32,855 nt of DNA from assembly GCF_042657185.1 (NCBI RefSeq), contig NZ_JBHSNN010000007.1. One strand, given 5' to 3'. This document shows, piece after piece, positions 16,688 through 24,751 of the stretch. How positions within the stretch are numbered: position 1 is the stretch's first letter; the number at the start of each line of letters is the position of its first letter. The notes beneath the pieces were generated by a model. That model worked only from the letters and a program-made list of their open reading frames with translations. It was not told the DNA's origin and made no database searches. Position numbers and translations under genes: made by a program. The stretch is from Ureibacillus thermophilus. GTDB lineage: Bacteria; Bacillota; Bacilli; Bacillales_A; Planococcaceae.

Positions 16688-17947
16688 ATGGAAAAGACTA
16701 AATTCGTCCACAATCATAAGTTTTTGTTGATATTTGCCGTAGCAATTGTAACAGCGATTGCAAGTGAAGTGAAAGTCATTCCTTACGAAGGAGCTCCTTT
16801 CCGATTCGGATTAGGGACTATTATGTTTTTATTGGGAATATTAATTCGCCCTTTGCCCCTAATCTATACAGGCCTCATTACCGGAATCATTGTCGTGCTG
16901 TTCCGTACAATGTTAGATTGGCTCTTTTTTGAAAGCGCTTTTTCATATTCCTTTTTTTCTCATTTTCCAGCAGGTTTATTTTATATTTTATTCGCTATCG
17001 GTTTGCGTATAATCAATACAGAAAAGTATAAATCAAAACCTTTGTTGTTGGCCAGTTTCATCATGATGATTGAATTTGTCAGCAATTATATCGAGCAGTT
17101 TGTCACTTCTGTATATATTACCAACATTTCTGTCACAATAAAAGATATTGGTTTGCTTCTTTTGGTTGCCTTCATTCGGAGTTTCTTTGTCATCGGAATT
17201 TATAGTTCAATCACCGTCGAAGAACAAAAAAAGCAAATGCAGCAATTGCTAAATTTCATCTCAACCCTCTACGTTGAAGCACTATATTTAAAAAAATCAA
17301 TGAATGAAATCGAACAAATTACAGCAAGTAGCTATGGTTTGTATGAACAATTAAAAAATATAGACCCGGCGATCAGCCTAAAAGCCCTTTCCATTGCCCA
17401 AGAAATTCATGAAGTCAAAAAAGATGAACAAAGAATCTATGCCGGCCTTTCCAAAATATTAAATATAAAGCTGTTAGATGCTTATTTCATTTCGGATTTG
17501 CTTCAATATGTGAAAGAAACTAATGAAAAATATAGTGAAATGTTAAATAAGAAAATTGATATCACCGTTTCTTGCAATCAAGATTTTCGTACAAATGAAC
17601 ATATTCCATTGCTTGCGCTCATGAATAATTTAGTGACCAATGCGGTGGAAGCTATTGAAAAGGAAGGAACCATCCATATTGCCGTTCACGTCTCAAAAAG
17701 CTTTGCAACTATTACAGTGGAAGATACGGGAGCCGGCATTCCAAAAAATTTAATTCCTATCATATTCGACCCTGGCTTTACAACAAAATTCAACGGAGAA
17801 GGAGTGCCTTCAACGGGAATCGGTTTGTCCCATGTACAAGCAATTGTTGAAAAATTCAACGGAACTATTCATGTAGAAAGCGATGAAAAAACCATATTTT
17901 CGATTAAGATTCCAATTCAATATTTAGTCAAAGGGGATATAGCATGA
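16688..17947 (+). CDS. glnK: GlnK-type sensor histidine kinase
   Basis: The 419-residue protein has an N-terminal membrane domain of about six helices (to about residue 175), a dimerisation region with the probable phospho-acceptor H241 (AQEIHEVKKDEQR), and a HATPase domain with N-box NNLVTNAVEAI and G-boxes VEDTGAGIP and STGIGLSHVQAI. It belongs with B. subtilis GlnK (YcbA), which senses glutamine and signals to GlnL. The ATG at 16688 follows AAGGAG by 6 nt. An upstream in-frame ATG lies before that site and is rejected. It overlaps glnL by 4 nt. The name rests mainly on the partner regulator having the YcbB domain. Confidence 0.87.
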   Translation: MEKTKFVHNHKFLLIFAVAIVTAIASEVKVIPYEGAPFRFGLGTIMFLLGILIRPLPLIYTGLITGIIVVLFRTMLDWLFFESAFSYSFFSHFPAGLFYILFAIGLRIINTEKYKSKPLLLASFIMMIEFVSNYIEQFVTSVYITNISVTIKDIGLLLLVAFIRSFFVIGIYSSITVEEQKKQMQQLLNFISTLYVEALYLKKSMNEIEQITASSYGLYEQLKNIDPAISLKALSIAQEIHEVKKDEQRIYAGLSKILNIKLLDAYFISDLLQYVKETNEKYSEMLNKKIDITVSCNQDFRTNEHIPLLALMNNLVTNAVEAIEKEGTIHIAVHVSKSFATITVEDTGAGIPKNLIPIIFDPGFTTKFNGEGVPSTGIGLSHVQAIVEKFNGTIHVESDEKTIFSIKIPIQYLVKGDIA

Positions 17948-18822
17948 GATATTTTATAGTGGATGACGATCGGGCAAGCCGCGCCATGCTCACTCAAATC
18001 ATTGAAGATAGTCAGCTTGGCACTGTTATTGGGGAAGCTGCGAATGGAGAAGAAGCCTTTACACAAATATTAGTAATGCATCCAGACTTTGTTTTAATTG
18101 ATTTATTAATGCCGAAAATGGATGGATTGGCAACAATTGCTCGCCTCCGTGAAAGCCATTATGACGGAAAATTTATTATGATTTCTCAAATCATTAATAA
18201 AGATATGGTTGCCCAAGCTTACGAAAAAGGTATTGAATTTTTTATTCATAAACCTATTAATAAAGTAGAAGTGGAAATGGTGTTGAGAAAGACGGAAGAG
18301 CAGTACCGGTTAAAAAGCTCCCTTTCAGCCATACGTGAATCTCTTTCCAACTTCGAAACCCCAAGTACTCAACAACCAAAAAAATCAATCAGAGACCAAG
18401 TTTTAAGCATTCTTAATGATATGGGAATCGTCGGAGAAGCGGGAAGTGAAGATATCACGAAAATGATTGAGCTGCTGATTATAGATAAACAAAAAAATAT
18501 GCTCCTCCCCCCATTAAAAGAGTTATATGAAAGAGTTGCTAAACAGACAAAAATTACCCCTGATGAGGTCATGAAGGAAAGCAAATCCATTGAACAACGC
18601 ATTCGCAGAGCCATATTAGCAGCTATGACTAATTTAGCCAACTTAGGTTTAATTGATTATACCAATTCTGAATTTGAATATTATGCCCCCCGCTATTTCG
18701 ACTTTACAGAAATTAGAAAATTAATGAATCAAATTAAGAATAATGAAGAAAGAAAAGTAAAAATTAACATAAAAAAATTTATTCAAGTATTATTTACAGA
18801 TATTGCAAATAAATCAAATTAA
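17944..18822 (+). CDS. glnL: GlnL (YcbB-type) response regulator
   Basis: The 292-residue regulator has a receiver domain (about 1-120) with acidic residues D7-D9, phospho-acceptor D53 (LIDLLMPKMDG) and K103 (HKPIN). The C-terminal half (about 155-285) has the features of the YcbB DNA-binding domain, including IEQRIRRAILAAM. In B. subtilis GlnL activates the glutaminase and glutamine transporter operon (glnJ-glnT) by binding TTTTGT-N4-TTTTGT. Exactly that repeat stands 17 nt after this gene. The ATG overlaps the kinase stop codon as ATGA. No terminator separates it from the symporter gene, so some read-through is possible. Confidence 0.92.
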   Translation: MRYFIVDDDRASRAMLTQIIEDSQLGTVIGEAANGEEAFTQILVMHPDFVLIDLLMPKMDGLATIARLRESHYDGKFIMISQIINKDMVAQAYEKGIEFFIHKPINKVEVEMVLRKTEEQYRLKSSLSAIRESLSNFETPSTQQPKKSIRDQVLSILNDMGIVGEAGSEDITKMIELLIIDKQKNMLLPPLKELYERVAKQTKITPDEVMKESKSIEQRIRRAILAAMTNLANLGLIDYTNSEFEYYAPRYFDFTEIRKLMNQIKNNEERKVKINIKKFIQVLFTDIANKSN

Positions 18823-18838
18823 AAAATTTTTTATCGGA

Positions 18839-18854
18839 TTTTGTCGGATTTTGT
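18839..18854 (+). promoter_or_regulatory. GlnL-type operator, TTTTGT-N4-TTTTGT
   Basis: TTTTGT at 18839-18844 and again at 18849-18854, separated by CGGA, match the direct repeat reported for B. subtilis GlnL binding. It lies 53 nt before the symporter start codon. A TATTAT (18866-18871) or TATAAA (18869-18874) downstream could be the -10, with no good -35 box, as expected for an activated promoter. The function is inferred from the match and from the adjacent glnL. Confidence 0.72.
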
Positions 18855-18907
18855 AAGTGTCTGATTATTATAAACTCGTATTTTTTTCTTAAACAGGGGG
18901 GAAATCT

Positions 18908-20179
18908 TTGAAAAGAAAATTTAAGTTCAGTTTAGCGTCTCAAATATTGATAGCATTAGTATTGGGGATTGTTGTAGGGGCTATCTTTTATGGAAATCCA
19001 GCTGTCGAAACATATTTAAAACCGCTTGGTACCATTTTTTTAAATTTAATTAAAATGATTGTTGTACCAATCGTTATTTCGACACTTATTGTTGGTGTTG
19101 CAGGGACAGGCGATTTGAAACAACTTGGTCGCCTTGGCGGAAAAACATTAATATATTTCGAAATTATTACAACAATTGCCATCGTTATTGGTTTACTCAT
19201 TGCAAACGTGTTTAAACCAGGTGTAGGCATCAACATGAATGAGTTGGAACAAACAGATATTTCATCTTATGTGGAAACGACTGAACAAGTGGAACATGAT
19301 GGAGGATTTATTGATACAATTGTTGGCATCGTTCCAACTAACATCATTGATTCCATGGCTCAAAATGATATGCTTTCTGTCATATTCTTCTCTGTCTTGT
19401 TCGGTTTAGGGGTAGCAGCCATTGGAGATCGAGGAAAACCAGTTCTAGCAGTCGCCCAAGGTGTTGCGGATGCCATGTTCTGGGTAACAAATCTAGTCAT
19501 GAAATTCGCTCCATTCGGGGTATTTGGTTTAATGGCTGTAACCGTTTCCAAGTTTGGATTAGAATCATTGATTCCACTTGGAAAATTAGTAGTTGTCGTT
19601 TATGGTGCGATGCTATTCTTCGTTATCGTGGTGTTGGGCATTACAGCAAAAATCGTCAACATCAATATATTCCAAGTAATTAAAGTGTTGAAGGACGAGC
19701 TTATTTTAGCTTATTCCACTTCCAGCTCTGAAACGGTATTACCGCGCATTATGCAAAAAATGGAACGCTTTGGTTGTCCAAAGGATATTACATCCTTTGT
19801 AATTCCAACAGGCTATTCCTTCAACTTAGACGGTTCCACATTATATCAATCCATTGCAGCGATTTTCATTGCCCAATTGTACGGCATTGACCTGACGATT
19901 GCACAACAAGTAACGTTAGTGCTCGTATTAATGGTGACTTCCAAAGGTATTGCAGGAGTTCCAGGCGTATCTTTCGTTGTATTGCTTGCGACATTGGGTT
20001 CTGTCGGAATTCCATTGGAAGGGCTGGCCTTCATCGCTGGTATCGACCGTATCCTAGATATGGCGCGTACTGCTGTAAACGTAGTCGGCAACTCGCTTGC
20101 TGCCATTGTAATCTCAAAATGGGAACGTCGATTTGATGAAAAACAAAAAGATGAATATATTGCAGAATTAGCAAAATAA
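18908..20179 (+). CDS. glutamate/dicarboxylate symporter, DAACS family
   Basis: The 423-residue transporter belongs to the dicarboxylate/amino acid:cation symporter family (GltP/GltT/DctP), which takes up glutamate, aspartate or C4-dicarboxylates with H+ or Na+. Seen are about eight membrane helices, the serine-rich reentrant motif AYSTSSSETVLPR, FNLDGSTLYQS and the substrate-binding end GIDRILDMARTAVNVVGNSLAA. Length is normal. The start is TTG at 18908, about 7 nt after GGGGG. The GlnL-type repeat upstream and the adjacent glnKL pair suggest glutamine/glutamate control and favour an amino acid substrate. Glutamate cannot be told from dicarboxylates by eye. Confidence 0.92.
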   Translation: MKRKFKFSLASQILIALVLGIVVGAIFYGNPAVETYLKPLGTIFLNLIKMIVVPIVISTLIVGVAGTGDLKQLGRLGGKTLIYFEIITTIAIVIGLLIANVFKPGVGINMNELEQTDISSYVETTEQVEHDGGFIDTIVGIVPTNIIDSMAQNDMLSVIFFSVLFGLGVAAIGDRGKPVLAVAQGVADAMFWVTNLVMKFAPFGVFGLMAVTVSKFGLESLIPLGKLVVVVYGAMLFFVIVVLGITAKIVNINIFQVIKVLKDELILAYSTSSSETVLPRIMQKMERFGCPKDITSFVIPTGYSFNLDGSTLYQSIAAIFIAQLYGIDLTIAQQVTLVLVLMVTSKGIAGVPGVSFVVLLATLGSVGIPLEGLAFIAGIDRILDMARTAVNVVGNSLAAIVISKWERRFDEKQKDEYIAELAK

Positions 20180-20240
20180 ATCATTCTATAAAGAAAGGAG
20201 CCTTTCCTTTAGGCTCCCATTTTATAACCATCCAAACAAT

Positions 20241-20542
20241 AGAGGCTGGAACAAATCTAAAAAAACATCATTTTCTCTTTGGGGAAAATGATGTTTTTTT
20301 GATATGTTATTAAAAATTAAATTCCGTTCCGGGGACCCTTTCCGCGGGCACGGCTCGAGCTTCCTTTGAGTCATTCCTTCGCTCCTCGTGGTCTCGAGAG
20401 GGCTCGTCTCAAGAAAGCTTTGAATTTACTTCCTTGAACTTGCTCCGCTTTGCGACTAAGCGTGCGCGACAGGAACTCGCCCCTTCACTCCAATCAATTT
20501 TTAGTTATATCAATTATAATTTTTGTTTATGTCCCGGCCTCT
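20241..20542. repeat. structured G+C-rich intergenic repeat with inverted ends
   Basis: AGAGGCTGGAACA (20241-20253) and, on the other strand, AGAGGCCGGGACA (20530-20542) form an imperfect 13-bp inverted repeat about 300 bp apart. Between them, about 20325-20505 is much richer in G+C than its surroundings and folds internally, for example AGCTTCCTTTGAG (20358-20370) against CTCAAGAAAGCT (20408-20419). No coding frame in it looks real. It fills the gap between two convergent genes. I recall similar intergenic elements in Bacillaceae genomes (minus-strand ends like GATTGGAGTGAAGG and CCGGAACGGAA). That likeness is from memory and untested. Confidence 0.6.
20258..20301 (+). terminator. terminator after the symporter gene
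   Basis: A long A/T-rich hairpin pairs AAAACATCATTTTC (20262-20275) with GAAAATGATGTTTT (20284-20297) and continues into T residues. A smaller GGAGCC...GGCTCC hairpin at about 20197-20217 precedes it. The A run on the other side means it can also stop minus-strand transcription. Confidence 0.85.
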
Positions 20543-20547
20543 TTTTA

Positions 20548-21168
20548 TTATTTAGATAAAACTTTTTCAAGATATTGTCGGATGGATTTTTCTCCGTTAG
20601 CTAAAGCTTCTTTTTCCCTCTCTTCATCCTTTGCCAATTTTTCTTCCGCTTTTTTCAAAATTTCTTCTTCTTCCCCTTGCGGAATGACAACGACCCCGTC
20701 CACATCCCCGACAATAAAGTCTCCTGGTTGGACGCTGACGCCGCCGATGGCAATCGGAACATTCACTTTTCCACCGCCGTGTTTATTTCCACTGGCTACT
20801 GTTGTGCCTAATGCGAAAATCGGGAAATCCAATTCGCGCATTGCAGCAATATCTCGAATAACTCCATTTACAACAAATCCTTGAATGCCAAGCCCCTTTG
20901 CAAGAGAAGCGACAAAATCACCTGCTACAGCCCGGTTGGTATTTCCTTTTGCATCAATAACAATAATATCCCCTTTTTGGGCAATGTTGATGGCTTCAAG
21001 CACCGCTTTATTTTCCCCATCAGGCAAACGAACGGTTACAGCTCGTCCAGCAATCTTATAATGATCGCTTAACGGCTTAATGTTTGCATCTAAATTTGTA
21101 TGGCCTCCTGTTGCATCAGAAATAGCTGTAGTTGGTACGGCTAAAAATCGTTCAACTAATTTTGACAT
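20548..21168 (-). CDS. RraA-family protein (HMG aldolase-like)
   Basis: The 206-residue protein belongs to the RraA/4-hydroxy-4-methyl-2-oxoglutarate aldolase family. Family features are GDIIVIDAKG (about 66-75), the metal/substrate motif VNGVIRDIAAM (R105, D106), and GVSVQPGDFIVGDVDGVVVIP. A charged helical tail of about 45 residues follows. Members cleave hydroxy-oxo acids such as HMG or decarboxylate oxaloacetate, and true RraA binds RNase E, an enzyme not typical of Bacilli, so an enzymatic role is more likely. AAGGGGA precedes the ATG. It is a single-gene unit, converging on the symporter gene across the repeat element. Confidence 0.88.
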   Translation of the reverse strand: MSKLVERFLAVPTTAISDATGGHTNLDANIKPLSDHYKIAGRAVTVRLPDGENKAVLEAINIAQKGDIIVIDAKGNTNRAVAGDFVASLAKGLGIQGFVVNGVIRDIAAMRELDFPIFALGTTVASGNKHGGGKVNVPIAIGGVSVQPGDFIVGDVDGVVVIPQGEEEEILKKAEEKLAKDEEREKEALANGEKSIRQYLEKVLSK

Positions 21169-21415
21169 TTCAACATATCCCCTTTGAATTCACTAAATAT
21201 TTCAATAATTTTATATTATCTAATAACCTTTCCTTTTTCCATATACTTTTCAGTTTCTATCAAAATTTTCCTCCAGTTCAGCAAATTCCGGCCAGCAATT
21301 CAAATAAATATAGTGATGAAGGCACTTCTAAATACTGAAATGTTCCAAAACAAAACATTCTTTGTCCCTTCAATGTCTGCCCCACTGGTCTACTTAATCC
21401 TTGTCACTCCTTAGA
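21169..21415. other. intergenic region without recognisable genes
   Basis: This stretch between the rraA-like gene and the terminator of the LOG gene is A+T-rich. It probably holds the promoter of the rraA-like gene on the minus strand (TAATAT/TATAAA sequences near 21211-21225), but no clear -35 box. Short frames on both strands lack ribosome binding sites and family features. Confidence 0.5.
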
Positions 21416-21454
21416 TAAAAAAGCCATCTAGAAATGATGTTTCCTAGACAGCTT
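21415..21454 (-). terminator. terminator of the LOG-family gene
   Basis: On the minus strand AAGCTGTCTAGGAAAC pairs with TTTCTAGATGGCTT, with a few mismatches, followed by a T run. It lies about 33 nt after the stop codon of the LOG gene. Confidence 0.82.
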
Positions 21455-21486
21455 TCCTCTTTCTAATCTTCTTTATTTTCTCCCCT

Positions 21487-22020
21487 TCATTGTTCTAATA
21501 AAGCAAGCAATTCTTCCAACGTTGCTGCAGTCTTAAATAAATGATGTTGATGTTCTCTTAAAAAACCTTCTGCCATCATCTTTTCAAAATGTTGAATCAA
21601 CGCATCATAAAACCCATTCACATTGTATAAAATAACAGGTTTTTGATGGATCCCGATTTGCGCCCACGTAAAAGCTTCGAAATATTCATCCAAAGTTCCG
21701 CATCCCCCAGGCAAAGCAACAAAAGCATCGGCCAAGTCTGACATCTTCTTTTTTCTCGTATGCATGGAATCAACAATATATAATTCTGTTAATGTGGTAT
21801 GTAATTTTTCTTTATCCATTAAATGCTTCGGCATGACACCGATGACTTCTCCGCCTTCTGAAAGAGCTGCGTCCGCTACTTTTCCCATTAGCCCTTGTGT
21901 AGAACCGCCGTAAACAACTCCATATTTTTTCTTAGCCAACACTTTTCCTAATTCAACTGCCGCTTCCTCATACACTGGCGATTTTCCCGATGATGAACCG
22001 CAATAAATGGCTATACGCAA
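21487..22020 (-). CDS. LOG-family nucleoside 5'-monophosphate phosphoribohydrolase
   Basis: The 177-residue protein belongs to the LOG family (former lysine decarboxylase-like, TIGR00730), like B. subtilis YvdD. These enzymes release the base from cytokinin riboside or AMP-type 5'-monophosphates. The Rossmann-type N-terminus has YCGSSSG and VVYGGSTQGLMG. The active-site motif is PGGCGTLDE (104-112), with the family Arg in MHTRKKKM (R89). The start is TTG at 22020, with AAGGTGA upstream. It is divergent from tadA. The physiological substrate in bacteria of this group is uncertain. It should not be annotated as lysine decarboxylase. Confidence 0.92.
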   Translation of the reverse strand: MRIAIYCGSSSGKSPVYEEAAVELGKVLAKKKYGVVYGGSTQGLMGKVADAALSEGGEVIGVMPKHLMDKEKLHTTLTELYIVDSMHTRKKKMSDLADAFVALPGGCGTLDEYFEAFTWAQIGIHQKPVILYNVNGFYDALIQHFEKMMAEGFLREHQHHLFKTAATLEELLALLEQ

Positions 22021-22160
22021 CTAGGTCACCTTCTCTTTTTCTTTCATTATATCGAAAGAATGTGGAGTCCATGTAACAGATTTATAAATTTTTGAGTTTT
22101 GTCTTTTTATGGAGTAAAAAAGAGGATTCATGTTACACTTACAGCGAAGGAGAGAGGAAT

Positions 22161-22670
22161 GTGGAATTATTCGAAAAAGATGAATTGTTTATGAGGGAAG
22201 CCATACAGGAAGCAAAAAAAGCGGAAGCCTTGGGGGAAGTTCCTATTGGGGCTGTTATTGTATATGAAAATGAAATCATTGCCCGCTCCCACAATTTGAG
22301 AGAATCCACACAAAACGCCGTCACTCATGCCGAACTGATGGTCATACAAGAAGCCTGCAAAGTTTTGGGAAGCTGGCGGTTGGAAAACACTACTTTGTAT
22401 GTTACGCTGGAGCCTTGTCCAATGTGTGCCGGAGCCATACTGCAATCACGGATTCCTCGGGTTGTCTATGGAGCCCGGGACCCTAAAGCAGGCTGTGTCG
22501 ATTCGTTATACCGGCTATTAAACGACTCCCGTTTCAATCATGAATGCGAAGTTGTAGAAGGTGTATTAGCAAATGAATGCGGCGCCCTCTTAACCGATTT
22601 TTTTAGAAGCATCCGCGAACGTAAAAAAGAAGAAAAACAGAAGAAAAAATTGATGGAGAATGATAAGTAA
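22161..22670 (+). CDS. tadA: tRNA-specific adenosine deaminase TadA
   Basis: The 169-residue enzyme deaminates A34 to inosine in the anticodon of tRNA-Arg(ACG). The zinc site is THAE (H56, catalytic E58) and PCPMCAG (C86, C89), with the family tail NECGALLTDFFRSIRERKK. A longer frame opens at 22092. AAGGAGAG stands before the GTG at 22161, and starting there gives the usual length and alignment with B. subtilis TadA (161 residues). An ATG overlapping this GTG is in another frame and ends quickly. In B. subtilis tadA runs in the same direction as dnaX and just before the SRP RNA gene. Here it points the other way. Confidence 0.94.
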   Translation: MELFEKDELFMREAIQEAKKAEALGEVPIGAVIVYENEIIARSHNLRESTQNAVTHAELMVIQEACKVLGSWRLENTTLYVTLEPCPMCAGAILQSRIPRVVYGARDPKAGCVDSLYRLLNDSRFNHECEVVEGVLANECGALLTDFFRSIRERKKEEKQKKKLMENDK

Positions 22671-22677
22671 ATTAAAA

Positions 22678-22713
22678 GCAGCCCAAGCATTATGCGGGCT
22701 GCCCTTTTATTTA
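22678..22713 (+). terminator. shared terminator of tadA and the chemoreceptor gene
   Basis: GCAGCCC (22678-22684) pairs with GGGCTGC (22696-22702) across an 11-nt loop, with T-rich tails on both strands. It lies between two convergent genes and probably works in both directions. Confidence 0.88.
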
Positions 22714-24462
22714 TAATTTAAACTGTTGAACCAACTGATTTAATTCTTCTGCAAGATTTGCCAACTGTTCAGCACTAAAGGAAATTTCTTCCATTGAACT
22801 GCTTGTCTCTTCTGCTGCTGCTGTTGTTTCTTCAATTCCGGCAGCAGCTTCTTCTGAAATGGCCGCAATTTCTTGGATGGAACTGCTCATCTCTTGACTG
22901 TCATCAGCAATTTTCGATAAATTATCTGCAACAGCCATAATGCTGTCTACCATTTCTTTTAATGCATCTTGAATCGTCATAAATGTTTTGTGGGTTGTTT
23001 GAATTTGATTAGAACCTTGTTCCACCTCTTTATAACCTTCCGTCAAAGCGGCTGTAACCATACCAAATTCATTCTGTATATTGCTTACAATTTTCGTAAT
23101 ATCTGTTACAGATAGAGCTACCTGCTCAGCCAGTTTTCTTACTTCTTCCGCCACTACGGCAAAGCCTTTTCCATGCTCCCCAGCTCTTGCCGCCTCAATT
23201 GCCGCATTTAAAGATAATAAATTCGTCTGTTCAGCAATATCTCGGATGATAAATACCAATTGAGAGATTTCTTGAACTTGTGTATGCAGTTCATTCACTT
23301 TATTTACTGATTCGCGCACTATATGGTCTATCATTTTCATTTGTTTAGAGGAAGTTTCCATTAAATGGCTTCCTTCATTCGTTAATGTTAATATTTTTTC
23401 CGCTCTTCTTTGGACACGCCCTCCATGATTGCTTGCCTCTTGGGAAGTTGTTGCAAAATTTGTAGCGATGGATGATAATTCGCTTGCATTGTCCGCTTGT
23501 TTTTCTGCCCCTTGCGCAATCTCTTCCATGGTTGTCACAATTTGTCTTGTACCAAGTTTTACTTCATTGGCAGAGTGGGTCAATTCTTCGCTGCTGCTGG
23601 AGAGAATTTCAGCATTTTCTGCAATTTTCTCAAGCATATTTTTTAAATTTGCTTGCATTTCATTCATTGCATTCGCAAGCTGCCCTGTCTCATCTTTCGT
23701 TTGAATCTTTAACGGTTCTTGGCTTAGATCCGCATTGGCAAGCAACTTCATTCTTTCAGTGACATTCTGAATTCGCTTGGACATGCTGCTTGCAAATGTC
23801 CAGATGATAATAAAGCCTATAACCACCGCAGCAAGTAGTGTAATGATATTTACAAATAAAACTGTATTTGCTGGTTGATTAAAATCCATCATGTATGTAC
23901 TTGCAGCAACAACCCAGCCCCAATTTTCATCAATTTTTGAATATGCCACTTTTTCTTCAATTTGGCTTTCATTCCCGATGAGTGGATAATCGTAATATAC
24001 AAATCCGCCACCGGATTGAGCTGCCTTAATGATTTCCTGTATGTATTGATTGCCTTTGGAATCTTTATCATCCCATATATTGGAACCTTCCTTAGAAGGA
24101 TGAGCAACTAAAGTTCCCTTTTCATCCACAATAAATATGTATCCATGTTCGCCTAAATCAAAATTTTCATTAATGGAGCGCGTTCCATCTGAATTTTTGC
24201 TTCCTAAAATCGCTTCCTTTACTCTTTCCTGCGCCTCTTCTAAAGAAATTTCCCCTTTATCTACACTCTGCGCTAAACCATTCATCATTTCCAATGTCAT
24301 TTCTACACTGTTGCTTAAATTTGTCTTTCCAAGTTCATTTAAATGGTCTCTCGTCTCATAATAATTAATGCAGCTTACGATGATTAAAGGAACAATTAAC
24401 AGAATAGATGAGATGAAAATTAGCTTGTTCTTAATCTTCATATTTTTAATCCTATCAACCAT
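22711..24462 (-). CDS. methyl-accepting chemotaxis protein with a Cache sensor
   Basis: The 583-residue chemoreceptor has a membrane helix near the N-terminus and an extracytoplasmic Cache-type sensor (YIFIVDEKGTLVAHPSKEG, later WGWVVAASTYMMDF). A second helix (about 200-222), a HAMP domain and a long signalling coiled coil follow. The hairpin tip reads IAEQTNLLSLNAAIEAARAG and then GKGFAVVAEEVRKLAEQV, the CheA/CheW contact site. No C-terminal CheR-binding pentapeptide is visible. The preferred start is the ATG at 24462, close behind GGAAGGA. A TTG six codons upstream is too far from the AGGAGG at about 24500. The ligand is unknown. No clear sigma-D promoter was seen upstream. Confidence 0.95.
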   Translation of the reverse strand: MVDRIKNMKIKNKLIFISSILLIVPLIIVSCINYYETRDHLNELGKTNLSNSVEMTLEMMNGLAQSVDKGEISLEEAQERVKEAILGSKNSDGTRSINENFDLGEHGYIFIVDEKGTLVAHPSKEGSNIWDDKDSKGNQYIQEIIKAAQSGGGFVYYDYPLIGNESQIEEKVAYSKIDENWGWVVAASTYMMDFNQPANTVLFVNIITLLAAVVIGFIIIWTFASSMSKRIQNVTERMKLLANADLSQEPLKIQTKDETGQLANAMNEMQANLKNMLEKIAENAEILSSSSEELTHSANEVKLGTRQIVTTMEEIAQGAEKQADNASELSSIATNFATTSQEASNHGGRVQRRAEKILTLTNEGSHLMETSSKQMKMIDHIVRESVNKVNELHTQVQEISQLVFIIRDIAEQTNLLSLNAAIEAARAGEHGKGFAVVAEEVRKLAEQVALSVTDITKIVSNIQNEFGMVTAALTEGYKEVEQGSNQIQTTHKTFMTIQDALKEMVDSIMAVADNLSKIADDSQEMSSSIQEIAAISEEAAAGIEETTAAAEETSSSMEEISFSAEQLANLAEELNQLVQQFKL

Positions 24463-24697
24463 AGTATCCTTCCCTATCAACTTATGTGAATGAGAATTTC
24501 CTCCTTTTATTAAAATTTTATTTTAAAATACCTTTGATTTAAGAATATTTGGTAATTTATATTATGAAAGCATATTAATATTTATTGAAAAATTATATTA
24601 TCCAAAAATCATTAAAGCAAGATGATTATTTGATTATTTTACTTAATTGGCAATTTTCAGAAAAAATATTGGATAGTAATAATTATTCATATTCAAA
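24463..24697. other. A+T-rich intergenic region before the chemoreceptor gene
   Basis: This very A+T-rich stretch must hold the chemoreceptor promoter on the minus strand. I could not find the GCCGATAA-type -10 of sigma-D at the right distance from a TAAA box, nor a convincing sigma-A pair. An unused-looking AGGAGG at about 24500 lies too far upstream of the chosen start. Confidence 0.4.
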
Positions 24698-24740
24698 ATA
24701 AAATAGAGCCAATGGATTTTTTTCCATTAGCTCTTTTTTT
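24698..24740 (-). terminator. terminator of serS
   Basis: GAGCCAATGGA (24706-24716) pairs with TCCATTAGCTC (24723-24733), one G-U pair, with T-rich sequence on the minus side and a seven-T run on the plus side. Confidence 0.87.
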
Positions 24741-24751
24741 CTATATCTTTA

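Noticed and set aside
20450..20884. Plus-strand frame running from the repeat element into the RraA-family gene
   Set aside because: It is antisense to a well-supported gene, begins in the structured repeat and has no ribosome binding site.
21184..21414. Small hydrophobic plus-strand frame of about 76 codons
   Set aside because: No ribosome binding site or family feature. The composition follows A+T-rich intergenic DNA and it runs into the terminator of the LOG gene.
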